Counted from the first letter of the stretch, positions 34,640-43,386 are shown. The stretch: 64,000 bases of DNA from Enterocola sp045654205 (GCA_045654205.1 JAZOMZ010000017.1:7404-71403); one strand, 5' to 3'. Program-made: numbers and translations. The notes: a model not told the origin generated them from the letters alone.

Positions 34640-35504
34640 TTTTTTTCAATTTATCCACGAATTCGTAGTTCTTCACACCCCAATTTGGTGCAATGCGGAG
34701 TTCGGGAGGAGATTGAGAAACGAAACGCTCAATGCAAATGCGCTTTGGAATAATCTTTACAATCTCTGCACAAAGGTCGAGATATTCGTCTAGAGTGAAA
34801 AGTGGCACAGCAGATGGATCTTTTTCGTAAAGGCCTGCCAGCGCTGTGTTTTTTATGATTTGAAGTTGATGCAGTTTCACCACGTCTATAGGAAGTGATG
34901 CTATTTTATGTGCAGTTTCTAGTATATCTTCTTTTGTTTCGCCAGGCAAGCCTAAAATAAAGTGCGCAGCGGTGCGAATGCCACGTTTTTGTGCTCTTAA
35001 TATTGCATCTTCGGCAGTTTTAAAGTCGTGTCCGCGATTGATAAGTTTCAGAGTTTTGTCGTGAGAACTTTCCACCCCAATCTCTAGCAAAATAAAGTAC
35101 TTTTTACTCAGTTCAGCAATATAATCTAGCATTTCGTCTGGAAGACAATCGGGGCGTGTACCAATAGAAAGCCCCACTACATTTGGGTGACTCAATGCTT
35201 CTTCGTAACGCGACTTTATCTCGTCTAGCGTGCCGTATGTATTACTAAATGCTTGAAAATATACTATAAACTTTTTGTATTCTGGCTTGTGAGCAAAGAA
35301 CTTAAGCCCCTTTTCTATTTGCTCTGTAATGCTCTCGCCGTGCAAACAATAGTCTGGAGTAAAGGACTTATTATTGCAAAATATACAACCTCCTACCCCT
35401 ACTTTTCCATCTCTGTTTGGACATGAAAAACCAGCAGTCACCGCAATCTTCTGAATTCGCTCAGAAAAGAATTGCTTCATATATTGAGGATAGGTTGTGT
35501 ACAT
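34620..35504 (-). CDS. Radical SAM protein, TIGR01212/YhcC family
   Basis: 294 residues. The 4Fe-4S cluster motif is unusual for radical SAM but standard for this family: CPNRDGKVGVGGCIFCNN, Cys at about 28, 39 and 42. SIGTRPDCLPDE (about 117), LLEIGVESSHDKTL (about 136) and AAHFILGLPGETKED (about 175) are family features. The last four residues, GIRS, are encoded by the heptad repeat. The biochemical role of this family is not established; YhcC is often linked to tRNA or rRNA modification. It follows the YjjB-like gene by 5 nt. Confidence 0.88.
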   Translation of the reverse strand: MYTTYPQYMKQFFSERIQKIAVTAGFSCPNRDGKVGVGGCIFCNNKSFTPDYCLHGESITEQIEKGLKFFAHKPEYKKFIVYFQAFSNTYGTLDEIKSRYEEALSHPNVVGLSIGTRPDCLPDEMLDYIAELSKKYFILLEIGVESSHDKTLKLINRGHDFKTAEDAILRAQKRGIRTAAHFILGLPGETKEDILETAHKIASLPIDVVKLHQLQIIKNTALAGLYEKDPSAVPLFTLDEYLDLCAEIVKIIPKRICIERFVSQSPPELRIAPNWGVKNYEFVDKLKKKLGIRS

Positions 35505-35509
35505 AATAT

Positions 35510-35998
35510 TTAGTTCCTTGTCAATGAGTTTGCGGTGCGAGTAAACACAAACATCGGCATGATACTACCTATTGCAAGCGAAAGCAATATTCCCACGACA
35601 TAAACAATATTTGTAACAAATTGGTCGATATAAATAGCTTTGTCTGCAAGCTCAATATGACTCATATAACTCATGATTGCAAAAATTGCTTTGTAGGCAT
35701 ACATACCAGGAATCATTGGCAACAAAGCAGGAATATAAATCACAGTGGCAGGAGTACGAGTAAGTCTACCAAAAAGCAAACCACTACAACCCATAACCAA
35801 AGCACTAGTAAAACAAGTGATAAATATGTGAAGACCAGCAACATCTATCATTGTGGCACGTGTTAAATAGCCTAAAAAAGCAGTTAAGAGAACAGCTGGT
35901 ATTGCCCTGCGAGGAGGATTTGATATAAGTCCGAAACCCAATGCTGTGATAGACGCAAAAACCGCTTTTGACAAGATATATAAAAAGGTCATGACCAT
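35510..35998 (-). CDS. YjjB-like small subunit of a threonine/serine (or dicarboxylate) exporter
   Basis: 162 residues with four to five TM helices (ThrE_2 domain). Features: a GLISNPPRRAIPAVLLTAFLG loop at about 23, and TPATVIYIPALLPMIPGMYAYKAI at about 80. In E. coli the two-protein YjjP/YjjB complex exports succinate; single-chain ThrE exports Thr and Ser. It overlaps the yjjP-like gene by 10 nt, so the subunits are co-translated. Confidence 0.88.
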   Translation of the reverse strand: MVMTFLYILSKAVFASITALGFGLISNPPRRAIPAVLLTAFLGYLTRATMIDVAGLHIFITCFTSALVMGCSGLLFGRLTRTPATVIYIPALLPMIPGMYAYKAIFAIMSYMSHIELADKAIYIDQFVTNIVYVVGILLSLAIGSIMPMFVFTRTANSLTRN

Positions 35999-36744
35999 AT
36001 AAGATTAATAATGTTAACAGAAATAAGTAGGCCGATAGCTAGTGAAATGGTATGCAGAGTGGCATTTATAAGGCGTGACGAACCTATTAGCACAAAACCT
36101 TCAAGAATGTCTATCAAACCACTAATAAATACTACGCCAGGCACAAGGTATAGCACACTAGTTGCCACTGCCACGGTGGCTGTTTGTTCGTCGATAAACG
36201 CTCCCAAACTAGCTATAATAGAAGCAACAGATGCGGTTAAAAGTATGGTCAAGTGATTGTTTACGTGTTTTATTGTTAGGAAATGCTTTAGATTGAAACT
36301 AATAAAAGTAGAAACAAAAACCATCAACATAGCCCAAATTGTGCCATTGAAAAGGTAACAAAGTCCAAAACTAGCAAGCGACGCCATAAGTGCCACCACT
36401 AGATGTTTGTAGCGTGGAGTAGATGTTATTTTGTTGAATTTCGCCTCAAAATCTTCAATTGACATTTTTTTGTCGTAAACTTCCCAACTTAAGCGACTTA
36501 AATCGGCATTGTTTGAAAGACTAATTGGTGCAACTGGCGCAGTGATAATCTCATGATATTGCTCAGAAAGATTATTTGGATTGCAAAGCATAATGCTTAT
36601 ATTTCTAAGCGAAAGATTTATGCGCAAGTCGTAACCAAATGCCTCAGCAATTCGCTTAGCACTACGATTGATACGCGAGCTATGTGTACCGCTCGCCACC
36701 ATTATTGCCACGTAACGGGCTAAAATATGTCCTAGTTTATTCAT
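35989..36744 (-). CDS. YjjP-like large subunit of a threonine/serine (or dicarboxylate) exporter
   Basis: 251 residues: a cytosolic N-terminal region (about 1-110) with an ASGTHSSRINRSAKRIAEAFG helix (18-38), followed by about five TM helices including VLYLVPGVVFISGLIDILEG (about 195), the conserved Pro-Gly pair of the DUF1212/ThrE family. Lies 39 nt downstream of leuB, with heptad repeats in between, and overlaps its partner gene. A succinate exporter would suit a fermentative Bacteroidales cell, but the substrate is inferred. Confidence 0.88.
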   Translation of the reverse strand: MNKLGHILARYVAIMVASGTHSSRINRSAKRIAEAFGYDLRINLSLRNISIMLCNPNNLSEQYHEIITAPVAPISLSNNADLSRLSWEVYDKKMSIEDFEAKFNKITSTPRYKHLVVALMASLASFGLCYLFNGTIWAMLMVFVSTFISFNLKHFLTIKHVNNHLTILLTASVASIIASLGAFIDEQTATVAVATSVLYLVPGVVFISGLIDILEGFVLIGSSRLINATLHTISLAIGLLISVNIINLIWS

Positions 36745-36746
36745 CT

Positions 36747-36794
36747 AATTAGGAATTAGGAATTAGGAATTAGGAATGATGAATTAGGAATTAG
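36747..36794. repeat. AATTAGG heptad array between leuB and the yjjP-like gene
   Basis: About four and a half copies of GGAATTA (36747-36777), an interruption, then two more (36781-36794) that include the leuB stop codon and its last codons (ANS). Confidence 0.85.
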
Positions 36795-37848
36795 CACCTA
36801 ATTCATTTACTATATAAGCACCTACTTCTGAGGTAGAATAAGACTTTTCTGCGCACAAATCCACTGTTACGATGCCGTCGGCAATGGCTTTTTCTACTGC
36901 ATTACGAATCATCTTACCCTCTTCCATCATATTGAAAGCAGTTTCAAACATCATTGCCACAGAAAGAATTGCAGCCATAGGGTTTGCAATATTTTTACCT
37001 GCTGCTTGTGGATAAGAACCATGAATTGGCTCAAAAAGTGATGTATAAGTACCTACAGAAGCACTTGGAAGTAGTCCCATAGAACCAGAAATCACCGAAG
37101 CCTCGTCGGTAAGAATATCGCCAAACATATTTTCTGTTACTATCACGTCGAAATCTCTAGGATTTTGAATCATACGCATAGCTGCGTTGTCCACATAAAG
37201 ATATTCGGTTTCTACGTCTGGAAAATTTACTGAAATCTCCTTTGTAACCTGACGCCAAAGACGTGATGTGGCTAAAATATTTGCTTTATCCACCAATGTA
37301 AGCTTCTTTTTGCGCTTTTGGGCGTAAAGATACGACAATTTTACGATTCTTTCTATCTCTTCACGGGTATAAACACAAGTATCGTATGCGGTATTGCCAT
37401 CTTCAGATCTGCCTTGTGGTCTACCAAAGTAAAGACCACCTGTAAGTTCGCGCACACAAACAAAGTCTGCACCATCTACCAAATCTGCACGTAGTGGTGA
37501 TTTGTAAAGTAATGATTTATAAGTATTTACAGGACGAATATTTGCATAAAGCCCTAGGCTTTTACGCATTTTAAGTAAGCCTTGTTCTGGACGCACCTTT
37601 GCATTTGGGTCGTTGTCGTATTTTGGGTCGCCAAGCGCACCAAAAAGCACCGCATCCGACTCCATACATAGCTTGTGGGTCTTTTCTGGGTATGGGTCGC
37701 CACACTCGTCTATCGCACAAGCACCCACCATGCCATATTCCAACTCAAGTTCATGACCTTTTATCTCACAAACTCGTTTCAATACCTTTACGGCTTCATT
37801 TATCACTTCTGGCCCTATTCCATCGCCAGGTAAAACTGCTATTTTCAT
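36784..37848 (-). CDS. leuB: 3-isopropylmalate dehydrogenase
   Basis: 354 residues, standard length. NAD-dependent oxidative decarboxylation of 3-isopropylmalate. Motifs: LPGDGIGPEVINEA (N-terminus), LLKMRKSLGLYANIRP (about 90), the substrate-binding RELTGGLYFGRP (about 133), DKANILATSRLW (about 187), ENMFGDILTDEASVI (about 235) and EPIHGSYPQAAGKNIANP (about 269). Last gene of the leu operon; its C-terminal codons run into a heptad repeat. Confidence 0.97.
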   Translation of the reverse strand: MKIAVLPGDGIGPEVINEAVKVLKRVCEIKGHELELEYGMVGACAIDECGDPYPEKTHKLCMESDAVLFGALGDPKYDNDPNAKVRPEQGLLKMRKSLGLYANIRPVNTYKSLLYKSPLRADLVDGADFVCVRELTGGLYFGRPQGRSEDGNTAYDTCVYTREEIERIVKLSYLYAQKRKKKLTLVDKANILATSRLWRQVTKEISVNFPDVETEYLYVDNAAMRMIQNPRDFDVIVTENMFGDILTDEASVISGSMGLLPSASVGTYTSLFEPIHGSYPQAAGKNIANPMAAILSVAMMFETAFNMMEEGKMIRNAVEKAIADGIVTVDLCAEKSYSTSEVGAYIVNELGANS

Positions 37849-37876
37849 AATTAAATTAAATTTTAAATTTCACGTA

Positions 37877-37913
37877 TTAAATTGATTTTAAAGCACCTCT
37901 AAAATCAATTTAA
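37877..37913. other. 14-bp perfect hairpin at the leuA2 stop codon
   Basis: TTAAATTGATTTTA (37877-37890), a 9-nt loop, then its exact complement (37900-37913), overlapping the stop codon at 37910. No T tract follows, so it looks like an mRNA processing or stability hairpin before leuB rather than a terminator. Confidence 0.7.
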
Positions 37914-39418
37914 ATTATATTAAGCATTTTGCTTGTTGCTTGTATTGCTGCTTCTGTTTGGTCAGCATCCAAGCCGTTTGTTTTCAGGATTCTGCCATTC
38001 ATATTCCATGTAATGACGGTTTGCACGAATGCATCGGTGCGGCCGCCAGGAGGAATGGTAACGGTATAATCCACAAGTATAGGGTGCGGCATATTTAGTT
38101 TATCGTAAATTTGCCAAAGAGCCTTCATAAAGGCATCGTACTGACCTTCACCCATAGAAGAAGCTTGATAAGGAGTACCTTCTATTTCGATAGACACGTT
38201 TGCCACAGGCTTAAGTCCACGTGTAGAAGACAGAGAATAATTGATAATCTTCACTTTTTCTTCCACATTGGCTGTTTTGAGCACGTCTGACACAATATAA
38301 GGTAGGTCTTCGGGAGTAACCATTTGCTTTTTGTCGCCAAGTTCCACAATACGCGCTGTTACTTTTTTCATTGATTCTTCGTCTAGGTCTATACCAAGTG
38401 CCAAAAGATTTTTCTTAATATTTGCTTTGCCTGATGTTTTGCCAAGGGCATATTCACGTGTACGGCCAAAGCGTTCTGGGATAAGGTCGTTGCAATAAAG
38501 ATTGTTTTTCATATCGCCATCTGCGTGAACACCAGCTACTTGCGTGAAAACATAATTACCCACGATAGGCTTATTGGCAGGAATACGAACGCCAGAATAG
38601 GTTTCAACTATCTTACTTACACTGTTGATTTCATGCTCTTTTATATTGGTTGAAAGGCCCAATTGGTCGTGAAGCACGGCAAGAACACTAGAAATTGGAG
38701 CATTTCCAGCACGTTCCCCTAGCCCATTTACAGTAACGTGAACACAATTTATGCCAGCTTGCACTGCCGCAAACACGTTAGCCACGGCCAAATCGTAATC
38801 GTTATGAGCGTGAAAATCGAACTCAAGATTTGGATAACGAGTTAGCATTTGAGTGCAATATTTAGCAGTTTCTGCAGGGTTTAGGATGCCAAGTGTATCT
38901 GGAAGCATAAAACGACGAACTTTTGTGACGCTTAAGGCATCCATTAGGGCAAAAACGTATTCTGGAGAGTTTTTCATGCCGTTGCTCCAGTCTTCTAAAT
39001 AGACATTCACAGCAATACCTGCCTCGTTTGCATACTCTAGAGTGCGTCTAATATCTGCAATGTGCTCCTCTGGCTTTTTGCCAAGTTGCATAGCGCAGTG
39101 TTTAAGCGAACCTTTGCAAAGCAAGTTCATCACTCTTATACCTGCTGAACGAATCCAATCTACAGATTTATCGCCATCCACAAAACCTAGCACCTCTACC
39201 TTGTCAAGCAAACCTTTACTGTCTGCCCAACGGGCAATTTTTTGCACTGTAGTGAATTCACCCTCAGAAACAAGGGCTGACGCTACTTCAATTCTATCTA
39301 AGCACAGGTCCTCTAGCAGAAGACGCGCCAATGATAGTTTTTCTTCCGATGCAAACGACACTCCCGATGTCTGTTCACCGTCACGCAATGTTGTATCAAG
39401 TATTTTTATCATTCTCAA
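37910..39418 (-). CDS. LeuA-family acyl-CoA synthase, second copy (2-isopropylmalate or citramalate synthase)
   Basis: 502 residues. HMGL-like barrel with KILDTTLRDGEQTSGVSF (about 5) and the metal site FHAHNDYDLAVANVF (about 202), then an LeuA allosteric domain (about 395-500). Compared with the true LeuA at 41671 it has EDWSNGMKNSPEY and DTLGILNP, a pattern seen in the CimA-like members that sit between leuD and leuB in Bacteroides-type operons. It may make citramalate for isoleucine from pyruvate, or be a second isopropylmalate synthase. Overlaps leuD by 23 nt. Confidence 0.82.
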   Translation of the reverse strand: MRMIKILDTTLRDGEQTSGVSFASEEKLSLARLLLEDLCLDRIEVASALVSEGEFTTVQKIARWADSKGLLDKVEVLGFVDGDKSVDWIRSAGIRVMNLLCKGSLKHCAMQLGKKPEEHIADIRRTLEYANEAGIAVNVYLEDWSNGMKNSPEYVFALMDALSVTKVRRFMLPDTLGILNPAETAKYCTQMLTRYPNLEFDFHAHNDYDLAVANVFAAVQAGINCVHVTVNGLGERAGNAPISSVLAVLHDQLGLSTNIKEHEINSVSKIVETYSGVRIPANKPIVGNYVFTQVAGVHADGDMKNNLYCNDLIPERFGRTREYALGKTSGKANIKKNLLALGIDLDEESMKKVTARIVELGDKKQMVTPEDLPYIVSDVLKTANVEEKVKIINYSLSSTRGLKPVANVSIEIEGTPYQASSMGEGQYDAFMKALWQIYDKLNMPHPILVDYTVTIPPGGRTDAFVQTVITWNMNGRILKTNGLDADQTEAAIQATSKMLNII

Positions 39419-39986
39419 ATTCTTCTATTTTGTTTCTATTTGCTAACAAATAATCTATGTCATCGTAGCCATTAAGGAAACATTCCTTTTTGTAGGCGTT
39501 GATTTCAAAGTGTTCGGTGGTGCCAGTGGCATCGTTGGTTACGGTTTGAGCCTCTAGGCATACAGAAACAGTGGTTTTATTGTTGTTTTCAATGCTTGAA
39601 AATAGTTCCGCAAGGAAATTTTCGCTTACCACGATTGGCAAAACGCCGTTGTTCATGGCATTGTTTTTGAAAATATCGGCAAAGAAACTAGAAATCACCA
39701 CTTTAAAACCATATCCTGCCACAGCCCAAGCTGCATGTTCACGAGAAGAGCCACTACCAAAGTTCTTTCCTGCCACTAAAATAGTGCCAGAATAGTTTGG
39801 ATTGTTTAGTACAAACGAATTAATAGGGTTTCCCTCTTTGTCGAAACGCCAATCTCGAAACAAATTGTCGCCAAAGCCCTCTTTTGAGGTTGCTTTAAGG
39901 AAACGCGCTGGTACTATTTGGTCTGTATCCACATTTTCCAAAGGAAGTGGAATGCAGGTTGATGTTATGTTGTTTATTTTTTCCAT
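39396..39986 (-). CDS. leuD: 3-isopropylmalate dehydratase small subunit
   Basis: 196 residues, usual size. Swivelling domain of isopropylmalate isomerase; the key segment GKNFGSGSSREHAAWAVAGYG (73-93) binds substrate. PLPLENVDTDQIVPARFL (about 13) is typical. Partner of LeuC encoded just upstream. Separated from leuC by a repeat-containing 86-nt spacer. Confidence 0.97.
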   Translation of the reverse strand: MEKINNITSTCIPLPLENVDTDQIVPARFLKATSKEGFGDNLFRDWRFDKEGNPINSFVLNNPNYSGTILVAGKNFGSGSSREHAAWAVAGYGFKVVISSFFADIFKNNAMNNGVLPIVVSENFLAELFSSIENNNKTTVSVCLEAQTVTNDATGTTEHFEINAYKKECFLNGYDDIDYLLANRNKIEEFENDKNT

Positions 39987-40010
39987 TTTTATATTTTTTT
40001 GATAGAAAAA

Positions 40011-40049
40011 CTCGCTACGCTCGGATGCACACCCTATGGGCGTCCCTAC
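40011..40049. repeat. GTGTGCATCCGAG-type repeat behind leuC
   Basis: CTCGCTACGCTCGGATGCAC followed by ACCCTATGGGCGTCCCTAC; its reverse complement resembles 45266-45302, just before rseC, and 58097-58119, over the S41 protease stop. Confidence 0.75.
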
Positions 40050-40072
40050 ACTTTACTAACTTCGGGCGTGGT

Positions 40073-41452
40073 TTATACACCTAATTTACCATCAATCGCA
40101 ACTCTTGCGGCGGTGAGTGGTGATGCAAGGATGGTGCGCGCACCAGGACCTTGACGCCCCTCAAAGTTACGATTACTTGTGGAAACAGAGTATTTTCCTG
40201 CAGGAATTTTATCCTCATTCATTGCAAGACAAGCAGAACAGCCTGGTTGACGAAGCTCGAATCCTGCTTCTGTAAGGATATCCAATATACCCTCATCTAT
40301 TATTTGCTGACGCACCTTCCACGAACCTGGCACAAGCCAAGCAGTGATATTGTCTGCTTTCTTTTTGCCTTTTACATAATTTGCAAACACTCTAAAATCT
40401 TCTATTCTACCGTTGGTACAACTTCCCAAGAAAACATAGTCAATTTGTTTGCCGATTAGGCTTTCTCCTGGTTTAAATCCCATATAATCAAGAGATTTAA
40501 GGAACGACGCCCTACCCGCTTCGTCTATGCTTTCAAGCGTTGGAATATTGCCAGTTATTGGCATTGCCATACCTGGATTTGTACCGTAGGTAATCATTGG
40601 CTCAATATCATCTGCGTAGAATGTAATCTCACGGTCAAAGACTGCATCATCATCGCTTTTTAAGGTTTTCCAATATTCAAGAGCTTTGTCCCACGCCTCA
40701 CCTTTTGGAGCAAAATCTGTACCTTTTATATAATTAAATGTGGTTTCGTCTGGAGCAATCATTCCACCACGAGCACCCATTTCAATAGAAAGATTACAAA
40801 GTGTCAAACGACCTTCCATACTCATATTTCTTACCACTTCACCCGCATATTCCACAAAATAACCTGTTGCACCGCCTGTGGTAAGCTTCATCATCATATA
40901 AAGTGCCACATCTTTTGGTGTAACGCCTTCTTTTAGCGAACCTTCGAAGTTAATTCTCATAGTTTTTGGTCGAGATTGGAACACACATTGTGTAGCAAGC
41001 ACCATTTCCACCTCTGATGTGCCAATACCAAATGCCACGGCCCCCATTGCTCCGTGTGTGGATGTGTGTGAGTCGCCACAAACTATAGTCATACCAGGTA
41101 GTGAAAGACCATTTTCTGGTCCTACCACGTGAATTACACCATTTTTAGGGTGCCCCATTGGGAAATATTCAGTGCCAAATTCCTTAGCGTTTTTGTCAAG
41201 CGTTTCTACCTGATTTTTAGACACTGGGTCTGTAATCGGTTTGTCTTGATTGAGCGTTGGAATATTGTGGTCTGGGATACAAGTAATTTGCTGCGGACGA
41301 AACACTTTTAGTCCTCTTTTTCTAAGTCCGTCAAATGCTTGTGGACTTGTCACCTCATGACAATACATGCGGTCTATATAAAGTTGTGTAGGTCCGTCAG
41401 GAACCTGACTTACTACGTGAGCATCCCAAAGTTTGTCAAATAATGTGTACAT
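40073..41452 (-). CDS. leuC: 3-isopropylmalate dehydratase large subunit
   Basis: 459 residues. Aconitase-fold isomerase subunit carrying a 4Fe-4S cluster, with Cys ligands in FLGSCTNGRIEDF (about 345) and PGCSACLAMNED (about 405-408). Also VCGDSHTSTHGAMGAVAFGIG (124-144). Acts with LeuD. It lies 218 nt from leuA; that spacer holds an inverted repeat and heptads. Confidence 0.97.
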   Translation of the reverse strand: MYTLFDKLWDAHVVSQVPDGPTQLYIDRMYCHEVTSPQAFDGLRKRGLKVFRPQQITCIPDHNIPTLNQDKPITDPVSKNQVETLDKNAKEFGTEYFPMGHPKNGVIHVVGPENGLSLPGMTIVCGDSHTSTHGAMGAVAFGIGTSEVEMVLATQCVFQSRPKTMRINFEGSLKEGVTPKDVALYMMMKLTTGGATGYFVEYAGEVVRNMSMEGRLTLCNLSIEMGARGGMIAPDETTFNYIKGTDFAPKGEAWDKALEYWKTLKSDDDAVFDREITFYADDIEPMITYGTNPGMAMPITGNIPTLESIDEAGRASFLKSLDYMGFKPGESLIGKQIDYVFLGSCTNGRIEDFRVFANYVKGKKKADNITAWLVPGSWKVRQQIIDEGILDILTEAGFELRQPGCSACLAMNEDKIPAGKYSVSTSNRNFEGRQGPGARTILASPLTAARVAIDGKLGV

Positions 41453-41463
41453 ATTTTTAAATA

Positions 41464-41509
41464 GTTAGGAGTTAGGAGTTAGGAGTTAGGAATTAGGAGT
41501 TAGGAGTTA
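41464..41509. repeat. GTTAGGA heptad array upstream of leuC
   Basis: Six and a half heptads, GTTAGGA with one ATTAGGA, the longest array in the window; ends 12 nt before the leuC ATG. Confidence 0.9.
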
Positions 41510-41546
41510 AACTTCCTTTTCCAATATTTTTAAAATTATCTTCCCT

Positions 41547-41670
41547 AAAAATTGAATTTAAAGGAGGGAGTTTTAGACTTGCGTAGCCTGAACAACCGGA
41601 GTTTAGTTAACCTAAATGAGGATTGTGAGGGCAAGCAAGGCGACAAAATCACCCTTTAAATTCGATTTTT
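41547..41670. repeat. Inverted-repeat element directly behind leuA
   Basis: AAAAATTGAATTTAAAGG (41547-41564) pairs with CCTTTAAATTCGATTTTT (41653-41670), 17 of 18 positions. An inner CTTGC / GCAAG pair could extend the fold. The right arm ends at the leuA stop. No coding sequence is seen inside. Confidence 0.75.
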
Positions 41671-43161
41671 TCAAAATTTGTTTATTGCGTCTATATACGC
41701 CTCTACCGAAGCAACAACTATATCAGTATCTGCTCCGAAGCCATAATACACCTTATTATTATGTAATACTTGCATGTGCACTTTACCCATATCGTCGCTA
41801 CCACGGTCGATAGCTTGAATGGTAAATTCTTGAAGCACCATTTCTCGTTTTATAATTTGTTTTACCGCTGTAATGGCAGCATCGACTGGACCATTACCGA
41901 ATGAAGAAGCCTCAAATTTTTCGCCAGAGATGATTAGTGAAATTTGCGCCTCAGATTTTACTCCTTTACCAGATGTAACTTTCAGAAAATCAAGCTGAAT
42001 ACGTTTTGCTTTTGAAGCTTCTTGTCCTGCAAGAAGAAGAATATCTGCATCGTTAATATTTTTCTTTTTATCGGCTAAAGCAAGGAACTTTTGATAAAGT
42101 TCGTCTAGTTTTTCACCTTCTGCCTCCACTCCAAGCACGTTTAAACGATGTTTTAGCGCAGCGCGACCACTACGAGCAGTAAGAACGATAGAATTGTCGT
42201 CGATACCCACGTCTTTTGGGTCGATAATTTCGTAGGTTTGAATATTTTTAAGCACGCCATCTTGGTGAATACCAGATGAATGCGCAAAAGCATTGCGACC
42301 AACGATAGCTTTGTTTGCCTGAATAGGCATATTCATAAGGTTTGAAACCAAACGACTAGTTGAAACAATCTTTTGCGTATTAATATTGGTGTCAAGACCT
42401 AGATTTTTATGACATTTTAAAATCATAGCAATCTCTTCCAAAGAGGTATTACCAGCACGCTCGCCTATCCCGTTTATTGTCACTTCCACTTGACGTGCAC
42501 CGTTAAGCACACCAGCCATAGTATTTGCAGTGGCCATACCCAAATCGTTGTGACAGTGGGTAGAAATAATTGCTTTGTCGATGTTTGACACATTTTCCAT
42601 TAGGTACTTGATTTTTGCACCAAATTCGTCTGGAAGACAATATCCTGTGGTATCTGGAATATTTACAACTGTTGCGCCAGCATTAATAACAGCCTCCACC
42701 ACGCGTGCAAGGTACTCATTGTCTGTTCTGCCAGCATCTTCACAGTAAAATTCTACATCTTCAACGTATTTTTTTGCATATTTTGTAGCTGCAATGGCAC
42801 GCTCCAATATTTCATCTCTATTTGAGTTGAATTTATATTGAATGTGATAATCCGATGTGCCAATACCTGTGTGAATACGCTTGTTTTTTGCATATTTGAG
42901 TGCCTCAACGGCAATGTCGATGTCTTTTTGAACTCCGCGTGTAAGCGCGCAAATAGTAGGCCAAGTAACAGCCTTAGAAATTTCTACAACTGAGTTGAAA
43001 TCGCCAGGAGAAGACACTGGGAAACCAGCCTCAATAATATCCACACCAAGTGCTTCAAGTGCTTTTGCCACCTGAATTTTCTCCACTGTGTTCAACTGAC
43101 AGCCCGGCACTTGCTCTCCGTCGCGAAGAGTTGTATCGAAAATAAAAATCTTGTTAGACAT
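41671..43161 (-). CDS. leuA: 2-isopropylmalate synthase
   Basis: 496 residues from the ATG at 43161 (MSNKIFIFDTTLRDGEQ); an upstream in-frame TTG at 43179 is unlikely. Condenses acetyl-CoA with 2-ketoisovalerate, the first committed step to leucine. Motifs: TTLRDGEQVPGCQLN, the metal site ISTHCHNDLGMATANTMAGV (199-218), GIGERAGNTSLEE, and a C-terminal LeuA regulatory domain (from about 380) for leucine feedback inhibition. First structural gene after the attenuator, which ends about 95 nt upstream. Confidence 0.96.
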   Translation of the reverse strand: MSNKIFIFDTTLRDGEQVPGCQLNTVEKIQVAKALEALGVDIIEAGFPVSSPGDFNSVVEISKAVTWPTICALTRGVQKDIDIAVEALKYAKNKRIHTGIGTSDYHIQYKFNSNRDEILERAIAATKYAKKYVEDVEFYCEDAGRTDNEYLARVVEAVINAGATVVNIPDTTGYCLPDEFGAKIKYLMENVSNIDKAIISTHCHNDLGMATANTMAGVLNGARQVEVTINGIGERAGNTSLEEIAMILKCHKNLGLDTNINTQKIVSTSRLVSNLMNMPIQANKAIVGRNAFAHSSGIHQDGVLKNIQTYEIIDPKDVGIDDNSIVLTARSGRAALKHRLNVLGVEAEGEKLDELYQKFLALADKKKNINDADILLLAGQEASKAKRIQLDFLKVTSGKGVKSEAQISLIISGEKFEASSFGNGPVDAAITAVKQIIKREMVLQEFTIQAIDRGSDDMGKVHMQVLHNNKVYYGFGADTDIVVASVEAYIDAINKF

Positions 43162-43180
43162 AGTTTTTTCTTTTATCAAT

Positions 43181-43256
43181 CGGGCACTTCGACAAGTTCA
43201 GTGACCGTTTTTTTGTTTAGTTGTTTAGACGGTGGCTGAGCCTGTCGAAGCCCCCG
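43181..43256. repeat. 28-bp imperfect inverted repeat between attenuator and leuA
   Basis: Arms 43181-43208 and 43229-43256 match at about 22 of 28 positions; both contain TTCGACAAGTTCAGTGACCG-like sequence, the same family as the second half of the 47-bp gmd repeats. Confidence 0.8.
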
Positions 43257-43299
43257 ATAAAAAATTAAGCCTCTTTTGCTATAGGAAGCAAGAGAGGCT
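43255..43299 (-). terminator. Attenuator terminator of the leu operon
   Basis: On the transcript: AGCCTCTCTTGC, loop TTCCTATA, GCAAAAGAGGCT (one mismatch), then TTAATTTTTT. Its left arm and loop contain CTTCCTAT, complementary to the end of the leader peptide gene, so the stem can be disrupted by an antiterminator. Confidence 0.85.
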
Positions 43300-43326
43300 C
43301 ATATTTTTGAATTATATATACCAAAC

Positions 43327-43386
43327 TTACTTCCTATTACTTTGTAGCAGGATAATTATGTTTAGTATAATAATAATGTTTTTCAC
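43327..43386 (-). CDS. leuL: Leu operon leader peptide (Ile/Leu-rich attenuation peptide)
   Basis: A GTG-initiated frame of 19 codons, MKNIIIILNIIILLQSNRK, stop at 43329-43327. It has seven Ile and three Leu codons in residues 4-14. It starts about 22 nt after the predicted transcript start. The codons for NRK (43338-43330) contain ATAGGAAG, which pairs exactly with CTTCCTAT in the terminator. A ribosome stalled on Ile/Leu codons would leave this segment free to form the antiterminator; a ribosome reaching the stop codon would mask it and allow termination. The start codon and function are inferred from this layout. Confidence 0.85.
   Translation of the reverse strand: MKNIIIILNIIILLQSNRK

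Noticed and set aside
36747..36794. CRISPR array or telomere-like repeat
   Set aside because: Unit length is 7 nt with no spacers, and the arrays are short and intergenic; they are plain tandem repeats.
43161..43179. Extended leuA start (TTG at 43179)
   Set aside because: The ATG at 43161 gives the normal LeuA N-terminus; the extension is not family-like.
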